The translations under genes were made by a program, and so were the position numbers. This document shows positions 1 to 10,426 of a stretch of 64,000 nt of DNA, one piece after another. The notes beneath the pieces are model-generated. The model worked only from the letters and a program-made list of their open reading frames with translations. It was not told the DNA's origin and did not search any database. The first letter of the stretch is position 1. Each line of letters begins with the position of its first letter. This stretch comes from Gelidibacter mesophilus DSM 14095 (lineage in GTDB: Bacteria > Bacteroidota > Bacteroidia > Flavobacteriales > Flavobacteriaceae). The stretch is from contig NZ_AUHD01000014.1 of NCBI RefSeq assembly GCF_000423005.1, positions 33,920 to 97,919 on the forward strand, given 5' to 3'.

Positions 1-913
1 TATCATCATTCTTTTCAAGTTCGTTCATCACCGCTTTCATTCGCTCTTCAAATTGTCCTCGGTATTTGGTTCCGGCCACTAAACTCGCCAGATCCAGAGT
101 AACCACACGTTTGTTGAAAAGTATACGGGATACTTTACGCTTAATGATGCGGAGCGCAAGTCCTTCGGCGATGGCCGATTTTCCAACACCCGGCTCGCCA
201 ATGAGCAATGGGTTGTTCTTTTTCCGTCTGCTCAAAATTTGTGAGACGCGTTCTATTTCTTTTTCTCGACCAACTACAGGATCCAATTTACCTTCCTCCG
301 CCATTACCGTTAAATCGCGACCAAAATTGTCTAAAACTGGCGTTTTTGACTTTTTGACACCTTTTGTGGTTGATTGGCTAAAAGGGTTTTGTTTGTTATC
401 ATCCTCATCATTGGCATCCTCATCAGAAAATGACTCTGCTTTTGGAGATTCTGTATAGTCATCATTGTTAGTTATCATAGATTTGAATTGTTCTTTAACG
501 TTATCGTAATCCACTTTAAGCTTATTCAATAGCTTCGTGGTGGGATCATTTTCATTTCTTAAGATGCACAATAATAAATGTGCCGTATTGATTGAGGTGC
601 TCTGAAATAGCTTAGCTTCTAAAAATGTTGTTTTAAGGGCACGCTCGGCCTGTCTTGTTAAATGTAGGTTTTTCTTTTCATTTGACACGATAGTATTGCT
701 CGGGTTTGCCGGGCTTAAGATTTCTACTTTGCGACGTAGGTGGTTTAAATCAATCTCTAGCGCGCTCAATATATCAATAGCTTTGCCGTTGCCATCTCTT
801 AGCAAACCTAGCATTAAATGTTCTGTTCCTATAAAATCATGCCCTAACCTTAAAGCTTCTTCTTTGCTGTAGGCTATAACATCTTTGACTCTTGGGGAAA
901 AATTATCATCCAT
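1..913 (-). CDS. clpC: ATP-dependent Clp protease ATP-binding subunit ClpC (5' part, runs off window)
   Basis: AAA+ unfoldase that feeds proteins to the ClpP protease in the cytoplasm. About 304 N-terminal residues are inside the window. They show the double Clp_N repeat (opening [20 protein letters not shown], with [13 protein letters not shown]), then an acidic linker (about residues 150-185, rich in Asp, Glu and Ser), then the first AAA domain with Walker A GEPGVGKS at residues 239-246. The start ATG (911-913) gives the usual ClpC N-terminus. It is divergent from gyrA. ClpA is less likely because the N-domain reads like ClpC/MecB. The rest of the gene lies outside the window to the left. 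Confidence 0.93.
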   Translation of the reverse strand, partial: MDDNFSPRVKDVIAYSKEEALRLGHDFIGTEHLMLGLLRDGNGKAIDILSALEIDLNHLRRKVEILSPANPSNTIVSNEKKNLHLTRQAERALKTTFLEAKLFQSTSINTAHLLLCILRNENDPTTKLLNKLKVDYDNVKEQFKSMITNNDDYTESPKAESFSDEDANDEDDNKQNPFSQSTTKGVKKSKTPVLDNFGRDLTVMAEEGKLDPVVGREKEIERVSQILSRRKKNNPLLIGEPGVGKSAIAEGLALRIIKRKVSRILFNKRVVTLDLASLVAGTKYRGQFEERMKAVMNELEKNDD

Positions 914-1173
914 AGTAAAATCCTTTCTGCATTAAAAATAGTAAAAACAAGTGTATTAGGGCAAAAACTATACCCTAAATGTTTTTATAATGGCTAAGTG
1001 ACGAAAAATACTTCAAAATTTCAAAACATTTAACGAGATACTTATCAAATAAAAAAGGGTTGGTATTGTTAATAAAATATACTAAAAAAGCATCAATAAA
1101 GTGGCGTTAAAACTCATAAAATGGTTATCTTAGCACGATTTGAAAATCGACGAAAAATCTAATTAATTTATAT
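914..1173. promoter_or_regulatory. Divergent clpC / gyrA promoter region
   Basis: AT-rich 260-bp spacer between two divergent essential genes, so it must hold both promoters. No perfect TAnnTTTG box was found for gyrA; the nearest is TATCTTAG about 45 bases before its ATG. No hairpin or operator stands out. Confidence 0.4.
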
Positions 1174-3741
1174 ATGACAGAAGGAGAAAAATTAATTCCT
1201 ATCAACATTGAAGATGAAATGAAATCGGCCTACATTGATTATTCAATGTCGGTCATTGTGTCACGTGCTTTACCAGATGTTAGAGATGGTCTGAAACCAG
1301 TACACCGACGTGTGCTTTTTGGCATGCATGAACTTGGTATTAGATCTAATACGGCCCATAAAAAATCAGCAAGAATTGTTGGTGAGGTTCTAGGTAAATA
1401 CCATCCACATGGAGATACCTCTGTCTATGATGCCATGGTGCGTATGGCCCAAGAGTGGAGTTTGCGCTACATGTTAGTGGATGGTCAAGGTAACTTCGGT
1501 TCTATTGATGGTGATAGCCCTGCAGCAATGCGTTATACAGAAGCGCGAATGCGTAAGATTTCTGAAGACATGCTGGCGGACATCGATAAAGAAACCGTAG
1601 ACCATAAACTCAACTTTGATGATACATTACAGGAACCTACGGTACTACCAACGCGTATCCCGGGACTTTTAGTCAATGGTGCTTCAGGTATTGCAGTAGG
1701 GATGGCTACCAATATGCCGCCGCATAACTTAAGTGAAGTTGTTGATGGTATTGTAGCTTATATTGATAATCATGATATTGAGGTTGATGAATTAATCACC
1801 CATGTTAAAGCTCCTGACTTTCCGACGGGAGGAACTATTTACGGTTATGACGGAGTAAGGGAAGCCTTTAAAACTGGTCGTGGTAGAATTGTGATCAGAG
1901 GAAAGGCAAATATTGAAGAAGTCCAAGGCAGGGAAACCATTATCGTGACTGAAATTCCATATCAGGTGAATAAAGCCGATATGATCAAGAAAACCGCCGA
2001 TTTGGTCAATGAAAAGAAAATTGAAGGGATTTCTATGATTCGTGATGAATCTGATAGAAATGGGATGCGTATCGTTTATATCTTGAAACGTGACGCGATT
2101 CCTAATATCGTTTTAAATACCTTATATAAGTACACGGCATTGCAGTCATCATTTAGTGTCAATAATATCGCACTTGTTAATGGACGTCCTGAATTATTGA
2201 ACTTAAAGGATATGATCCATCATTTTGTGGAGCATAGACATGAAGTTGTGGTAAGAAGAACCACTTATGAACTTCGCAAAGCAGAAGAACGCGCCCATAT
2301 CTTAGAAGGATTGATTATTGCTTCTGATAATATTGATGAGGTGATCGCTATTATTCGCGCCTCTTCCAATGCTGATGAAGCTCGTGAAAAATTGATTGAA
2401 CGTTTTGAACTTTCAGAAATTCAGGCTAAAGCTATTGTGGAGATGCGTCTGCGTCAGTTAACGGGTCTTGAACAAGATAAACTACGTAGTGAATATGCTG
2501 ACCTGATGGCAACCATTGAAGATTTGAAAGACATTCTTGAAAAGAAAGAACGTCGTATGCAAATCATCAAAGAAGAGCTGATAGTAGTAAAAGAAAAGTA
2601 TGGTGATGAACGTCGTTCAGTCATTGAATATGCTGGAGGCGATTTGAGTATTGAGGATATGATTCCTGATGAGCAGGTAGTGATTACAATTTCTCATGCG
2701 GGTTATATTAAACGTACCTCATTGACGGAATATAAAACGCAGCATAGAGGTGGGGTTGGGCAAAAAGCATCCACCACGCGTAATGAGGATTTCTTAGAAC
2801 ATTTATTTGTTGGTACCAACCACCAATATATGTTGTTCTTTACTCAAAAAGGTAAATGTTTCTGGATGCGCGTCTATGAAATCCCTGAAGGTAGTAAGAC
2901 TTCCAAAGGGAGAGCCATTCAAAACTTGATCAATATAGAGCAGGATGATAAGGTCAAAGCATTTATTTGTACTCAGGACCTTAAGGATGAAGACTACATC
3001 AATAGCCATTATGTAATTATGGCAACTAAAAATGGTCAGGTTAAGAAAACGTCGTTAGAGCAATATTCCCGTCCAAGAACCAATGGTATCAACGCCATTA
3101 CTATTAAGGACGACGATATTTTATTGGAAGCTAAATTGACTACTGGTAACAGTCAGGTGATGTTGGCCCTAAAATCAGGTAAAGCCATTCGTTTTGAGGA
3201 AGCTAAAACACGACCTATGGGAAGAAATGCATCTGGAGTAAGAGGTATCAGACTTGCCAATGCTAAAGATGAAGTGATCGGGATGGTTACCATTGAAAAT
3301 CCAATGGAAGAATCTGTTCTTGTAGTTTCTGAGCATGGGTATGGTAAACGAACTTATATAGATGATCCTGAAGATGGAGAAGCAGTTTATAGAATTACCA
3401 ATAGAGGGGGAAAAGGTGTAAAAACCATTTCTATTACAGAAAAAACAGGGAGTTTAGTAGCTATTAAATCCGTGAGCGATGACGATGACTTAATGATTAT
3501 CAATAAATCAGGAATCGCTATACGTATGGCGGTTCAGAATCTCCGAGTAATGGGTAGAGCCACTCAAGGTGTGAAGTTGATTAATTTAAAAGGAAATGAT
3601 TCTATTGCAGCTGTTGCGAAGGTAATGCGTGAGGAAGAGAACGAACAAATTGAAGACATTTTGGACGAATCTACTGACACTCAGGATCCTAAAGAAAATG
3701 GCACAACTCTTGATAATTTAAACGACGAAAACAACAATTAA
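1174..3741 (+). CDS. gyrA: DNA gyrase subunit A
   Basis: Cleaves and rejoins DNA for negative supercoiling, as a tetramer with GyrB. The 855 residues show the winged-helix core with the active-site tyrosine Y121 in [10 protein letters not shown]. The quinolone-pocket segment [10 protein letters not shown] has T82 and D86 at the places of E. coli S83 and D87. A C-terminal beta-pinwheel follows, with a GyrA-box-like TNRGGKG at 742-748 in place of QRRGGKG. That box and the acidic tail ([13 protein letters not shown] and onward) favour GyrA over ParC. A TPR gene follows after 24 bases and is probably cotranscribed. Confidence 0.97.
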   Translation: MTEGEKLIPINIEDEMKSAYIDYSMSVIVSRALPDVRDGLKPVHRRVLFGMHELGIRSNTAHKKSARIVGEVLGKYHPHGDTSVYDAMVRMAQEWSLRYMLVDGQGNFGSIDGDSPAAMRYTEARMRKISEDMLADIDKETVDHKLNFDDTLQEPTVLPTRIPGLLVNGASGIAVGMATNMPPHNLSEVVDGIVAYIDNHDIEVDELITHVKAPDFPTGGTIYGYDGVREAFKTGRGRIVIRGKANIEEVQGRETIIVTEIPYQVNKADMIKKTADLVNEKKIEGISMIRDESDRNGMRIVYILKRDAIPNIVLNTLYKYTALQSSFSVNNIALVNGRPELLNLKDMIHHFVEHRHEVVVRRTTYELRKAEERAHILEGLIIASDNIDEVIAIIRASSNADEAREKLIERFELSEIQAKAIVEMRLRQLTGLEQDKLRSEYADLMATIEDLKDILEKKERRMQIIKEELIVVKEKYGDERRSVIEYAGGDLSIEDMIPDEQVVITISHAGYIKRTSLTEYKTQHRGGVGQKASTTRNEDFLEHLFVGTNHQYMLFFTQKGKCFWMRVYEIPEGSKTSKGRAIQNLINIEQDDKVKAFICTQDLKDEDYINSHYVIMATKNGQVKKTSLEQYSRPRTNGINAITIKDDDILLEAKLTTGNSQVMLALKSGKAIRFEEAKTRPMGRNASGVRGIRLANAKDEVIGMVTIENPMEESVLVVSEHGYGKRTYIDDPEDGEAVYRITNRGGKGVKTISITEKTGSLVAIKSVSDDDDLMIINKSGIAIRMAVQNLRVMGRATQGVKLINLKGNDSIAAVAKVMREEENEQIEDILDESTDTQDPKENGTTLDNLNDENNN

Positions 3742-3765
3742 CACTTAATTTTAAAACAACTAAAA

Positions 3766-5040
3766 ATGAAAAAACAAACGATAATCGCTTTGGCACTTTT
3801 AGTAGGTTCTTTTTCTTTTGCACAGAAAAGCGAGATAAAAGATGCTGAAAAAGCTATAAAGAAAAGTAATTTTGCAGAAGCTAAGACTGCAATTAATGCT
3901 GCAGAATCCGCAATTGGAAGTGCAGACGATAAAATGAAAGCACAATTCTACTATGTAAAAGGACAAGCTTATTATGCTAACGGCACCGGATCAAGTGCTG
4001 ATATGGACACTGCCATTGAGAGTTTAAATATGGTAGAACAAGTTGAAGGTGCTAATGGTAAGTATTCAAAAGATGTTTCAGAAATAAAGCAAGGCATGCT
4101 TAATTCCTTTTTGACCAACGCAAATGCTGCGTTAGAAAAAAAGAATTATGCAGCGTCATCTAGTGGTTTTGAAAAGGCCTATCAAATGTCAAAAAAGGAC
4201 ACATTATATCTTTATTATGCTGCAGCAACAGCTGTTAACGGCGAAGATTATGACACGGCTTTGAAGCACTACGAAGAGCTTAAAAACATGGGCTATGAGG
4301 GCATTGAAACTGAATATATTGCCACGAACAAAGAGAGCAATGAAGAAGAAGCATTTCCTTCTAAAAGTCTGATGGATATTTCTGTAAAATCTGGTACACA
4401 TATTAAACCAACCACCAAAAAATCAGAATCCAAGCAAGCGGAAATTGTAAGAAATGTGGCATTGATTTACATGAACCAAGGTAACGATGCGAAAGCAATT
4501 GAAGCCATGAAGGATGCTAGAATTGCTAATCCTGATGATGCATCCTTGATTATTTCAGAAGCAAATATGCAGCTGAAGATGGGCAACAGAGAGGAATTTA
4601 AAAGTTTGATTCAGGAAGCGTTGGTCAAAGATCCAAACAATCCGGAGTTGTTGTTTAACTTGGGAATTGTTGCAGCAGAAGCCGGTGAAACAGAACAAGC
4701 CAAGGGTTATTATGAAAAAGCGATTCAATTAAAGCCTGATTATGTTGATGTTTATAATAACATGGCTGTTTTAATATTAGGCCAAGAACAAACAATTATT
4801 GAGCAAATGAACAGCCTTGGAAGTTCTGCTGCCGATAACAAAAAATATGATGAGTTAAAAGCGCAAAGATCTAAACTTTATGAAGATGCTATTCCTTATT
4901 TGGAAACGACCCTTAAGTTAAGACCAACAGATTTGCAAGCTGCAAAAACATTAGCGAATATTTACAGCGCTATCGGAGAAACTGAAAAGTATAAAAACAT
5001 GAAAGCCAAAGTTGAGGAACTTGAAGGTGCTCAGAAATAA
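3766..5040 (+). CDS. Secreted tetratricopeptide-repeat protein
   Basis: Begins with a clear signal peptide (MKKQTIIALALLVGSFSFAQ, cut after AQ), so it is exported to the periplasm or outer membrane. The 424-residue body is all-helical. TPR-like repeats are best seen at about residues 220-340 (for example NPELLFNLGIVAAEAGETEQ and YYEKAIQLKPDYVDVYNNMA) and again near 375-415. TPR proteins act as docking scaffolds; the partner is unknown. Position directly behind gyrA is common in Flavobacteriaceae, but I know of no functional link. A strong hairpin terminator follows at 5117. Confidence 0.85.
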   Translation: MKKQTIIALALLVGSFSFAQKSEIKDAEKAIKKSNFAEAKTAINAAESAIGSADDKMKAQFYYVKGQAYYANGTGSSADMDTAIESLNMVEQVEGANGKYSKDVSEIKQGMLNSFLTNANAALEKKNYAASSSGFEKAYQMSKKDTLYLYYAAATAVNGEDYDTALKHYEELKNMGYEGIETEYIATNKESNEEEAFPSKSLMDISVKSGTHIKPTTKKSESKQAEIVRNVALIYMNQGNDAKAIEAMKDARIANPDDASLIISEANMQLKMGNREEFKSLIQEALVKDPNNPELLFNLGIVAAEAGETEQAKGYYEKAIQLKPDYVDVYNNMAVLILGQEQTIIEQMNSLGSSAADNKKYDELKAQRSKLYEDAIPYLETTLKLRPTDLQAAKTLANIYSAIGETEKYKNMKAKVEELEGAQK

Positions 5041-5116
5041 TAAGCATTGGTAAATTTGGGCATGTACTCTCCTAATGGAGCGTCTGTTTAAAAAATACTG
5101 ATCTCAATTAGTATTT

Positions 5117-5156
5117 AAAGCGATTAAATAAAAGATGATTTTATTTAATCGCTTTT
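5117..5156 (+). terminator. Terminator after gyrA-TPR unit
   Basis: Long AT-rich stem: AAAGCGATTAAATAAAA pairs with TTTTATTTAATCGCTTT around a short loop, followed by T-rich sequence. It lies 77 bases after the TPR stop codon. Confidence 0.8.
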
Positions 5157-5292
5157 TATTTGGTGATTAATCTTTTGAAGCGTCTTCTCGATTTCTTAGT
5201 ATTCTATTTTTCATCAATTGAATTGAGATGCTTTCGATTATTTTTTAGGATAAAATATGGCTCAAACTATGAGTTAACGATGGGTGGAAGGG

Positions 5293-5331
5293 AAAAGGAG
5301 TAAATGTCATTGCGATAGCTACTCCTTTTTA
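5293..5331. terminator. Second, bidirectional hairpin terminator
   Basis: AAAAGGAGTA pairs with TACTCCTTTT around a loop of about 18 bases. A-runs on one side and T-runs on the other let it work in both directions, so it probably also ends the minus-strand carboxylase transcript. Confidence 0.6.
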
Positions 5332-5399
5332 TTTTTTAGTTGCTGAGAGATTTTAAAGAACCACTTCTGAAAAAAATTGTAATTCTTATGATTTTGGAA

Positions 5400-7028
5400 C
5401 TAAACTTGTAAAACGCCCATGTTGAATTTCTTCTCGATAGGAGCGTGGTTAGCGGCCTCAATACCCATACTGATCCATGTTCTGGTATCTAGAGGATCAA
5501 TGATGCCATCTGTCCAGATTCTGGCCGCGGCATAGTACGGTGACACTTGTGCATCATAACGATCTTTTATTTTTTTGAACAGTTCGTCTTCTTGCTCTTT
5601 GGTGATCGTTTTTCCTTTCTTTTTAAGTGATGCGGTTTCAATTTGAAGCAATACTTTTGCGGCACTATTACCACTCATCACTGCTAATTCCGCACTTGGC
5701 CACGCAACAATTAATCGAGGATCATAAGCCTTTCCACACATGGCATAATTTCCAGCACCATAGCTATTGCCAACAATGATCGTGAATTTTGGAACAACGG
5801 AATTACTTACCGCATTTACCATTTTGGCTCCATCCTTAATAATGCCACCATGCTCACTTTTACTGCCCACCATAAATCCGGTGACATCCTGCAAAAAGAC
5901 TAAGGGGATTTTCTTCTGGTTACAATTCGCAATAAAACGGGTGGCTTTATCAGCAGAATCATTATAAATCACCCCGCCAAACTGCATTTCTCCCGACTTG
6001 GTTTTTACCAATTGACGTTGGTTGGCCACAATGCCCACGGCCCAACCGTCAATTCTGGCGTAAGCGGTGACAATAGTTTTTCCGTAACCGGCTTTGTATT
6101 CGTCAAATTCAGAATTGTCCACCAATCGCTTGATGACTTCGTACATATCATATTGATCCGTACGACTTCGTGGAATGATACCATAGAGATCTTCAGGATT
6201 TTCTTTTGGTTTTAGCGCTTTTGCACGATTGTATCCGGCCTTATCATAATCACCAATCTTATCAATAATATTCCTAATAGTGTCCAAAGCATCTTTATCG
6301 TCTTTGGCTTTATAATCTGTAACTCCAGAGATTTCACAATGTGTTGTAGCGCCTCCCAAAGTTTCGTTGTCAATGGTTTCGCCAATTGCAGCTTTTACTA
6401 AATAGCTTCCGGCAAGAAAAATGCTTCCTGTTTTATCCACAATTAAGGCTTCATCGCTCATAATTGGTAAATAGGCGCCACCTGCAACACAACTCCCCAT
6501 TACTGCTGCAATCTGCGTAATGCCCATACTACTCATAATAGCGTTATTTCTAAAAATACGTCCAAAATGCTCCTTATCCGGAAAAATTTCGTCTTGCATT
6601 GGTAAATACACCCCTGCAGAATCGACCAAATAGATAATCGGTAATCTGTTTTCAATAGCAATTTCTTGGGCTCTTAAATTCTTTTTTCCAGTAATAGGGA
6701 ACCAGGCACCCGCTTTTACGGTGGCGTCATTGGCAACTACCATACATTGTTTGCCTTTAACATACCCTATCTTGACAACCACGCCGCCAGAAGGACAGCC
6801 GCCATGTTCTTCATACATATCTTCGCCAGCAAATGCCGCAATTTCAATGGATTTAGATTTTGGATCCAAAAGATAATTGACACGCTCGCGCGCCGTCATT
6901 TTTCCTTTTTCATGATGTTTATCAATACTTTTTTGTCCGCCGCCCAATTTTACTTTGGCGAGACGTTGACGTAATGCTGAGAGTAGAAGTTTATTGTGGT
7001 CTTCGTTTTTGTTGAAGTTAAGATCCAT
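5400..7028 (-). CDS. Acyl-CoA carboxylase, carboxyltransferase (beta) subunit, methylcrotonyl-CoA type
   Basis: Transfers the carboxyl group from biotin to an acyl-CoA. The 542 residues contain both crotonase-fold halves of the carboxyltransferase (N-terminal GGCPSGGVVVKIGYV and VDSAGVYLP; C-terminal FLQDVTGFMVG). SYGAGNYAMCGKAYDPR in the second half matches methylcrotonyl-CoA (leucine breakdown) carboxylases rather than the propionyl-CoA type, which has KAYGGAYDVM there. No biotin-carrier/carboxylase alpha subunit lies beside it, so the partner must be encoded elsewhere. Substrate choice is inferred. Confidence 0.88.
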   Translation of the reverse strand: MDLNFNKNEDHNKLLLSALRQRLAKVKLGGGQKSIDKHHEKGKMTARERVNYLLDPKSKSIEIAAFAGEDMYEEHGGCPSGGVVVKIGYVKGKQCMVVANDATVKAGAWFPITGKKNLRAQEIAIENRLPIIYLVDSAGVYLPMQDEIFPDKEHFGRIFRNNAIMSSMGITQIAAVMGSCVAGGAYLPIMSDEALIVDKTGSIFLAGSYLVKAAIGETIDNETLGGATTHCEISGVTDYKAKDDKDALDTIRNIIDKIGDYDKAGYNRAKALKPKENPEDLYGIIPRSRTDQYDMYEVIKRLVDNSEFDEYKAGYGKTIVTAYARIDGWAVGIVANQRQLVKTKSGEMQFGGVIYNDSADKATRFIANCNQKKIPLVFLQDVTGFMVGSKSEHGGIIKDGAKMVNAVSNSVVPKFTIIVGNSYGAGNYAMCGKAYDPRLIVAWPSAELAVMSGNSAAKVLLQIETASLKKKGKTITKEQEDELFKKIKDRYDAQVSPYYAAARIWTDGIIDPLDTRTWISMGIEAANHAPIEKKFNMGVLQV

Positions 7029-7160
7029 TGCTGTTTTTTAGTTTATGTAAAAATACGAACTTTAAAATATATACAAAGAAGCTGTGAAGGATAAAAATTT
7101 AAATATACGACAACTATATTACATGGACTTATCTTCCTAGGAAAACATAATTATTTAAGG

Positions 7161-7168
7161 TATATTTG
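7161..7168 (+). promoter_or_regulatory. Bacteroidota -7 element of the DoxX operon
   Basis: TATATTTG fits the TAnnTTTG consensus and lies 24 bases before the DoxX gene start. No TTG is seen at the proper -33 distance, so the call rests on the -7 box alone. Confidence 0.4.
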
Positions 7169-7191
7169 CGTTTAATATAAATGATAACTTT

Positions 7192-7548
7192 ATGAAGACC
7201 AATAGAATTGTTTATTACGTATCAACTGGATTATTGACCTTATTAGTGCTTTTTTCATCGGGGATGTATATTTTTAATTATGATGACGTATCAGTCACGT
7301 TTACAAGTTTTGGATATCCAACCTATCTTATTTATCCATATGCCATTATAAAACTGTTGGGATTGGTTGCACTTTGGGTTCCTAATTTAAAACTTGTTAA
7401 AGAATGGGCCTATGCTGGTTTCTTTTTTGCTTTCATTTTAGCATTCTTTGCCCATTTCATGATTGGGGACGGAGAGCAAATATCGGCTGTGATTGCGATG
7501 GTCCTTTTGATAGTTTCTTATATCTTTAGCAAAAAATTAGCTAAATAG
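7192..7548 (+). CDS. DoxX-like small membrane protein
   Basis: 118 residues with four predicted membrane helices (about 8-25, 45-65, 73-92 and 97-114). Size, topology and the LIYPYAIIKLLGLVALWVPN segment match the DoxX_2 family. Members are inner-membrane proteins often found beside redox enzymes; the exact role is unclear. It opens an operon: the FMN reductase starts one base after its stop, and GNAT and MarR genes follow. That arrangement suggests a small stress-inducible unit under the MarR repressor. Confidence 0.75.
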   Translation: MKTNRIVYYVSTGLLTLLVLFSSGMYIFNYDDVSVTFTSFGYPTYLIYPYAIIKLLGLVALWVPNLKLVKEWAYAGFFFAFILAFFAHFMIGDGEQISAVIAMVLLIVSYIFSKKLAK

Positions 7549-7549
7549 T

Positions 7550-8080
7550 ATGAAGAACATAATAGCATTTGCGGGAAGCAATAGTTTAAAGTCCATAAAC
7601 AAACAATTGGCAATCTATGCCGCAAGCTTAGTAGAAGATGCAGAAATTACAATTTTAGATTTGAACGATTTTGAATTGCCATTATTTGGAGTCGATCTAG
7701 AAAAACAAATCGGAGCTCCAGATAATGTTCGCAAATTTTTAGATTATATTAGAAATTCAGATGGTATAATTCTATCTCTTGCCGAACATAACGGTGCATA
7801 TTCTGCCGCATTCAAAAATCTGTTTGATTGGTTATCACGTTCTGAAAAAAAGACATTTATGGGTAAACCAATACTTCTGATGGCAACTTCAGGAGGAGGT
7901 AGAGGTGGCGCTTCGGTATTGGCAATGGCACACAGCAGATTTCCATATCATGATGCAAAGATTGCCGCGGAATTCTCCTTGCCATTGTTTGCGGATAAAT
8001 TTGCTGACGGAAAAATTACCGATTCAGAATTTGACGACGAATTAAAAGAAGCAGTTAAACTATTTCAAAAACAACTTTAA
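7550..8080 (+). CDS. NADPH-dependent FMN reductase family protein
   Basis: Flavodoxin-like fold, 176 residues. FMN phosphate-binding loop GSNSLKSINKQ (residues 8-18) and the flavin/dimer motif LAEHNGAYSAAFKNLFDWLS (about 78-97) match chromate/quinone reductases of the NADPH-dependent FMN reductase family. It probably reduces quinones or azo compounds in the cytosol using NAD(P)H. It sits second in the DoxX-GNAT-MarR operon with one-base spacing on both sides, which supports translational coupling. Confidence 0.85.
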   Translation: MKNIIAFAGSNSLKSINKQLAIYAASLVEDAEITILDLNDFELPLFGVDLEKQIGAPDNVRKFLDYIRNSDGIILSLAEHNGAYSAAFKNLFDWLSRSEKKTFMGKPILLMATSGGGRGGASVLAMAHSRFPYHDAKIAAEFSLPLFADKFADGKITDSEFDDELKEAVKLFQKQL

Positions 8081-8081
8081 T

Positions 8082-8366
8082 ATGGAAATAAAACGCTCAG
8101 ACAACGGAAAAACAGGATTGTTCTATGTAGAACTTGACGGAAAGAAAGCAGCGGAAATGACCTACAAACATTCAGGAGATCAACAAATCACCATTGTTCA
8201 TACAGCAGTGAATGATGCTCTAAAAGGGCAAGGGGTTGGCCATCAATTAATTCATGCGGCAGTAGATTATTTAAGAGAAAATAATTTAAAAGCGGTCGCG
8301 CAATGTGCTTTTGTGAAGTCTGTTTTCGATAAAAAGAGTGAAGCATTCGATGATATTATAGCTTAA
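8082..8366 (+). CDS. Short GNAT-fold N-acetyltransferase (YjdJ-type)
   Basis: 94 residues, much shorter than typical GNATs, matching the small single-domain family with an acetyl-CoA loop GQGVGHQLIHAAVDYLREN. The N-terminal half is a beta-sheet segment (GLFYVELDGKKAAEMTYKHS) and the C-terminal FVKSVFDK is conserved in the group. Substrate unknown. It starts one base after the FMN reductase stop, so it belongs to the same operon. Confidence 0.8.
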   Translation: MEIKRSDNGKTGLFYVELDGKKAAEMTYKHSGDQQITIVHTAVNDALKGQGVGHQLIHAAVDYLRENNLKAVAQCAFVKSVFDKKSEAFDDIIA

Positions 8367-8412
8367 TCTCTATTTATTTTAAAAACTTCGACCTCGACCG
8401 AACACTAAAGCT

Positions 8413-8850
8413 ATGGGTGATTTATCAAAGGATATTAATTCAAAATTCGCCAATGCCAAAATAAAGGCATTGATCAATATTTTATATACTGCAAATTGGA
8501 TAACGAGCTTTCAGAATGAGTTTTTTAAACCTCATGGAATTTCACCGCAGCAATATAATATTTTACGAATTTTAAATGGTGCCGGAAAAGCACTTAAAGT
8601 TCAGACTATAAAGGATAGTATGATAGAGCGCTCGCCCAACGCCACAAGATTAATGGATAAATTGCATGATAAATTACTGATTGAACGCTTGCCTTGTCCC
8701 GAAGATAGAAGAGTGGTAAATATTCAAATTACCATGAAAGGTAAAGCACTTTTAAATACTATTTCAGATTCGTTTAATGATGAATTGGTAAAGAATATTA
8801 CTGAAGAAGAGGCGCAACAGTTGAGCGATTTATTGGACAAGATGCGTTAA
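8413..8850 (+). CDS. MarR-family transcriptional regulator
   Basis: 145-residue winged-helix repressor. The recognition region IERSPNATRLMDKLHDKLLI followed by wing residues PEDRRVVNIQIT is typical of MarR (the DR pair at the wing tip is conserved). It is last in the operon with the DoxX, FMN reductase and GNAT genes. It probably represses that operon and releases it on binding a phenolic or oxidant signal. No clear palindromic operator was seen near 7161. The neighbouring MFS exporter on the other strand could also be a target. Confidence 0.85.
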   Translation: MGDLSKDINSKFANAKIKALINILYTANWITSFQNEFFKPHGISPQQYNILRILNGAGKALKVQTIKDSMIERSPNATRLMDKLHDKLLIERLPCPEDRRVVNIQITMKGKALLNTISDSFNDELVKNITEEEAQQLSDLLDKMR

Positions 8851-8932
8851 TAATTTTGTTGATAATCACAACAGCAAAATATACGTGAGAAATTCTAAAA
8901 ATTATTTTTCAAATTTTATTATTAACAGAATT

Positions 8933-8961
8933 AAAAAGCACCTATGAATATACGTGCTTTT
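8933..8961. terminator. Bidirectional hairpin at the 3' end of the MFS gene
   Basis: AAAAGCAC pairs with GTGCTTTT across 12 bases. The hairpin overlaps the last codons of the minus-strand MFS gene and lies about 85 bases after the MarR stop, so it can end both converging transcripts. Confidence 0.6.
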
Positions 8962-10120
8962 CTACTTTTTTCGCTTTTCGATTTCTCAGCATAAAAATGC
9001 TGAATGCCACCAAGATCCCAGATCCTGCCATAGCCGCGCCAACCCAGTCTGCAGAGGTATATCCGTAGCCCATGGCAATGGGTAAGCCAGCAAAATAGGC
9101 ACCCGATGCATTCCCGATATTAAAGGCACTTTGATTGAGTGATGATCCTAAAGTCTCAGAGCCTTTTGATGCCCTGATTATTAACATTTGAATAGGGGTA
9201 GATATGGCGAAGGTCACCATCCCAATGATAAAGGTCATCACCAAAACCATGACTTTATCTGAAGCCAAGTAAGTGTTCAGAGAAAGACAGATAACCATTA
9301 GCGTTAGAACGATAGTTACAGTATTCAAGGGGGCGAATTTCTCAGTTAGTTTGGCACCTATAAAATTTCCTATGACCATTCCTAATCCGGCAAGAACCAT
9401 GGCATAAGAAACTACATTTGGCGAATGACCAGCAACTTCAGTTATTAATGGAGAAATATAGCTATACCAAGCAAAAAATCCGCCAGTTCCAATGGTAGTC
9501 AATAAGATAATCAGCCATAGTTCTAAACGTTTGAATATTTTAAGGTCACTTAAAAAATTACTTTCGGAAGATTTTTTGAGCGCAGGCATCCAAAACTTTA
9601 CGCTTAAAACGGCTAAAACACCCACAACACCAACCATCACGAATGATATGCTCCAATCAAAATTTTTACCTAAATAGGTCCCTAATGGAACGCCCAAAAG
9701 ATTGGCAAAGGTCAATCCGCTAAACATAATGGCAATACCTTTGGCTTCTTTACCTTTCTTTGAAAGTTTCCCGGCTACTACAGCACCAATCCCAAAAAAT
9801 GCGCCATGTGGTAATCCTGAAAGAAAGCGCACTATCATAAATGAGTTGTATCCAGTAGCAAAAGCGGATAGCGTATTAAAAACGGTAAACCATAACATAA
9901 GTACCAATAAAACTTTATCGGCAGGCCATTTACTGCCAAAACCAGTAAGGATAGGTGCGCCCACAACGACGCCTAACGCATAAGCTGAAATAAAATGTCC
10001 AGCCACCGGAATGCTAATGTCAAATGCCAGGGCAATATCTGGCAAAATTCCCATGATGACAAATTCAGTCAATCCGATGCCAAATCCTCCAATGGCTAAT
10101 GATAATAGGGCTTTGTTCAT
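8942..10120 (-). CDS. MFS transporter, AraJ/sugar-efflux-like
   Basis: 392-residue major facilitator with 12 predicted membrane helices. The N-terminus GIGLTEFVIMGILPDIA matches the DHA1 subfamily of AraJ and chloramphenicol/arabinose exporters. The loop 2-3 motif is weakly kept (GFGSKWPADKVLL), and GLPHGAFFGIGAVVAG is the characteristic fifth-helix stretch of the group. It sits in the inner membrane and probably exports drugs or sugars by proton antiport. It converges with the MarR operon. Substrate cannot be told from sequence. Confidence 0.87.
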   Translation of the reverse strand: MNKALLSLAIGGFGIGLTEFVIMGILPDIALAFDISIPVAGHFISAYALGVVVGAPILTGFGSKWPADKVLLVLMLWFTVFNTLSAFATGYNSFMIVRFLSGLPHGAFFGIGAVVAGKLSKKGKEAKGIAIMFSGLTFANLLGVPLGTYLGKNFDWSISFVMVGVVGVLAVLSVKFWMPALKKSSESNFLSDLKIFKRLELWLIILLTTIGTGGFFAWYSYISPLITEVAGHSPNVVSYAMVLAGLGMVIGNFIGAKLTEKFAPLNTVTIVLTLMVICLSLNTYLASDKVMVLVMTFIIGMVTFAISTPIQMLIIRASKGSETLGSSLNQSAFNIGNASGAYFAGLPIAMGYGYTSADWVGAAMAGSGILVAFSIFMLRNRKAKKVEKHVYS

Positions 10121-10426
10121 TTATCGATACTTTTAGCTAAAAAAATAATCGGCAAAATTAGGCGATACATTCCTAGTGGCAGAAGAATATATGATAATAA
10201 TAAGTTAATTGAGGACTTGAGAATTTAAGGTCTGTTTGATTGCTTTAAAATAATGTTTTTACGAGAAAACTTAATGATTTAAGAATGATGAAATTTATTG
10301 AAAGAAACGAAAACACAAGATGTGAGAACGTTTCAGATTATTATAAATCCTTTTAAAAATCGTCATTAACAGCGGTTTTTATACTAAAATACTCGATATT
10401 TGTAATTCCCTTAAAAATGAAAATTT
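10121..10426. other. 306-bp divergent intergenic region
   Basis: Separates the MFS gene (minus) from the small membrane gene (plus). AT-rich; I see no ORF, hairpin or clear TAnnTTTG box, though both promoters should lie here. Confidence 0.4.

Larger units (their letters stand above)
5041..5399. other. 359-bp convergent intergenic region
   Basis: No gene seen. It holds two rho-independent terminator hairpins (listed separately) between the TPR gene and the oppositely oriented carboxylase gene. The bases between them (5157-5290) show no ORF or repeat of note. Confidence 0.6.

Noticed and set aside
1411..1431. GyrA T82 as a quinolone-resistance mutation
   Set aside because: Thr at this place occurs naturally in several bacteria; D86 is wild type, so no resistance claim can be made.
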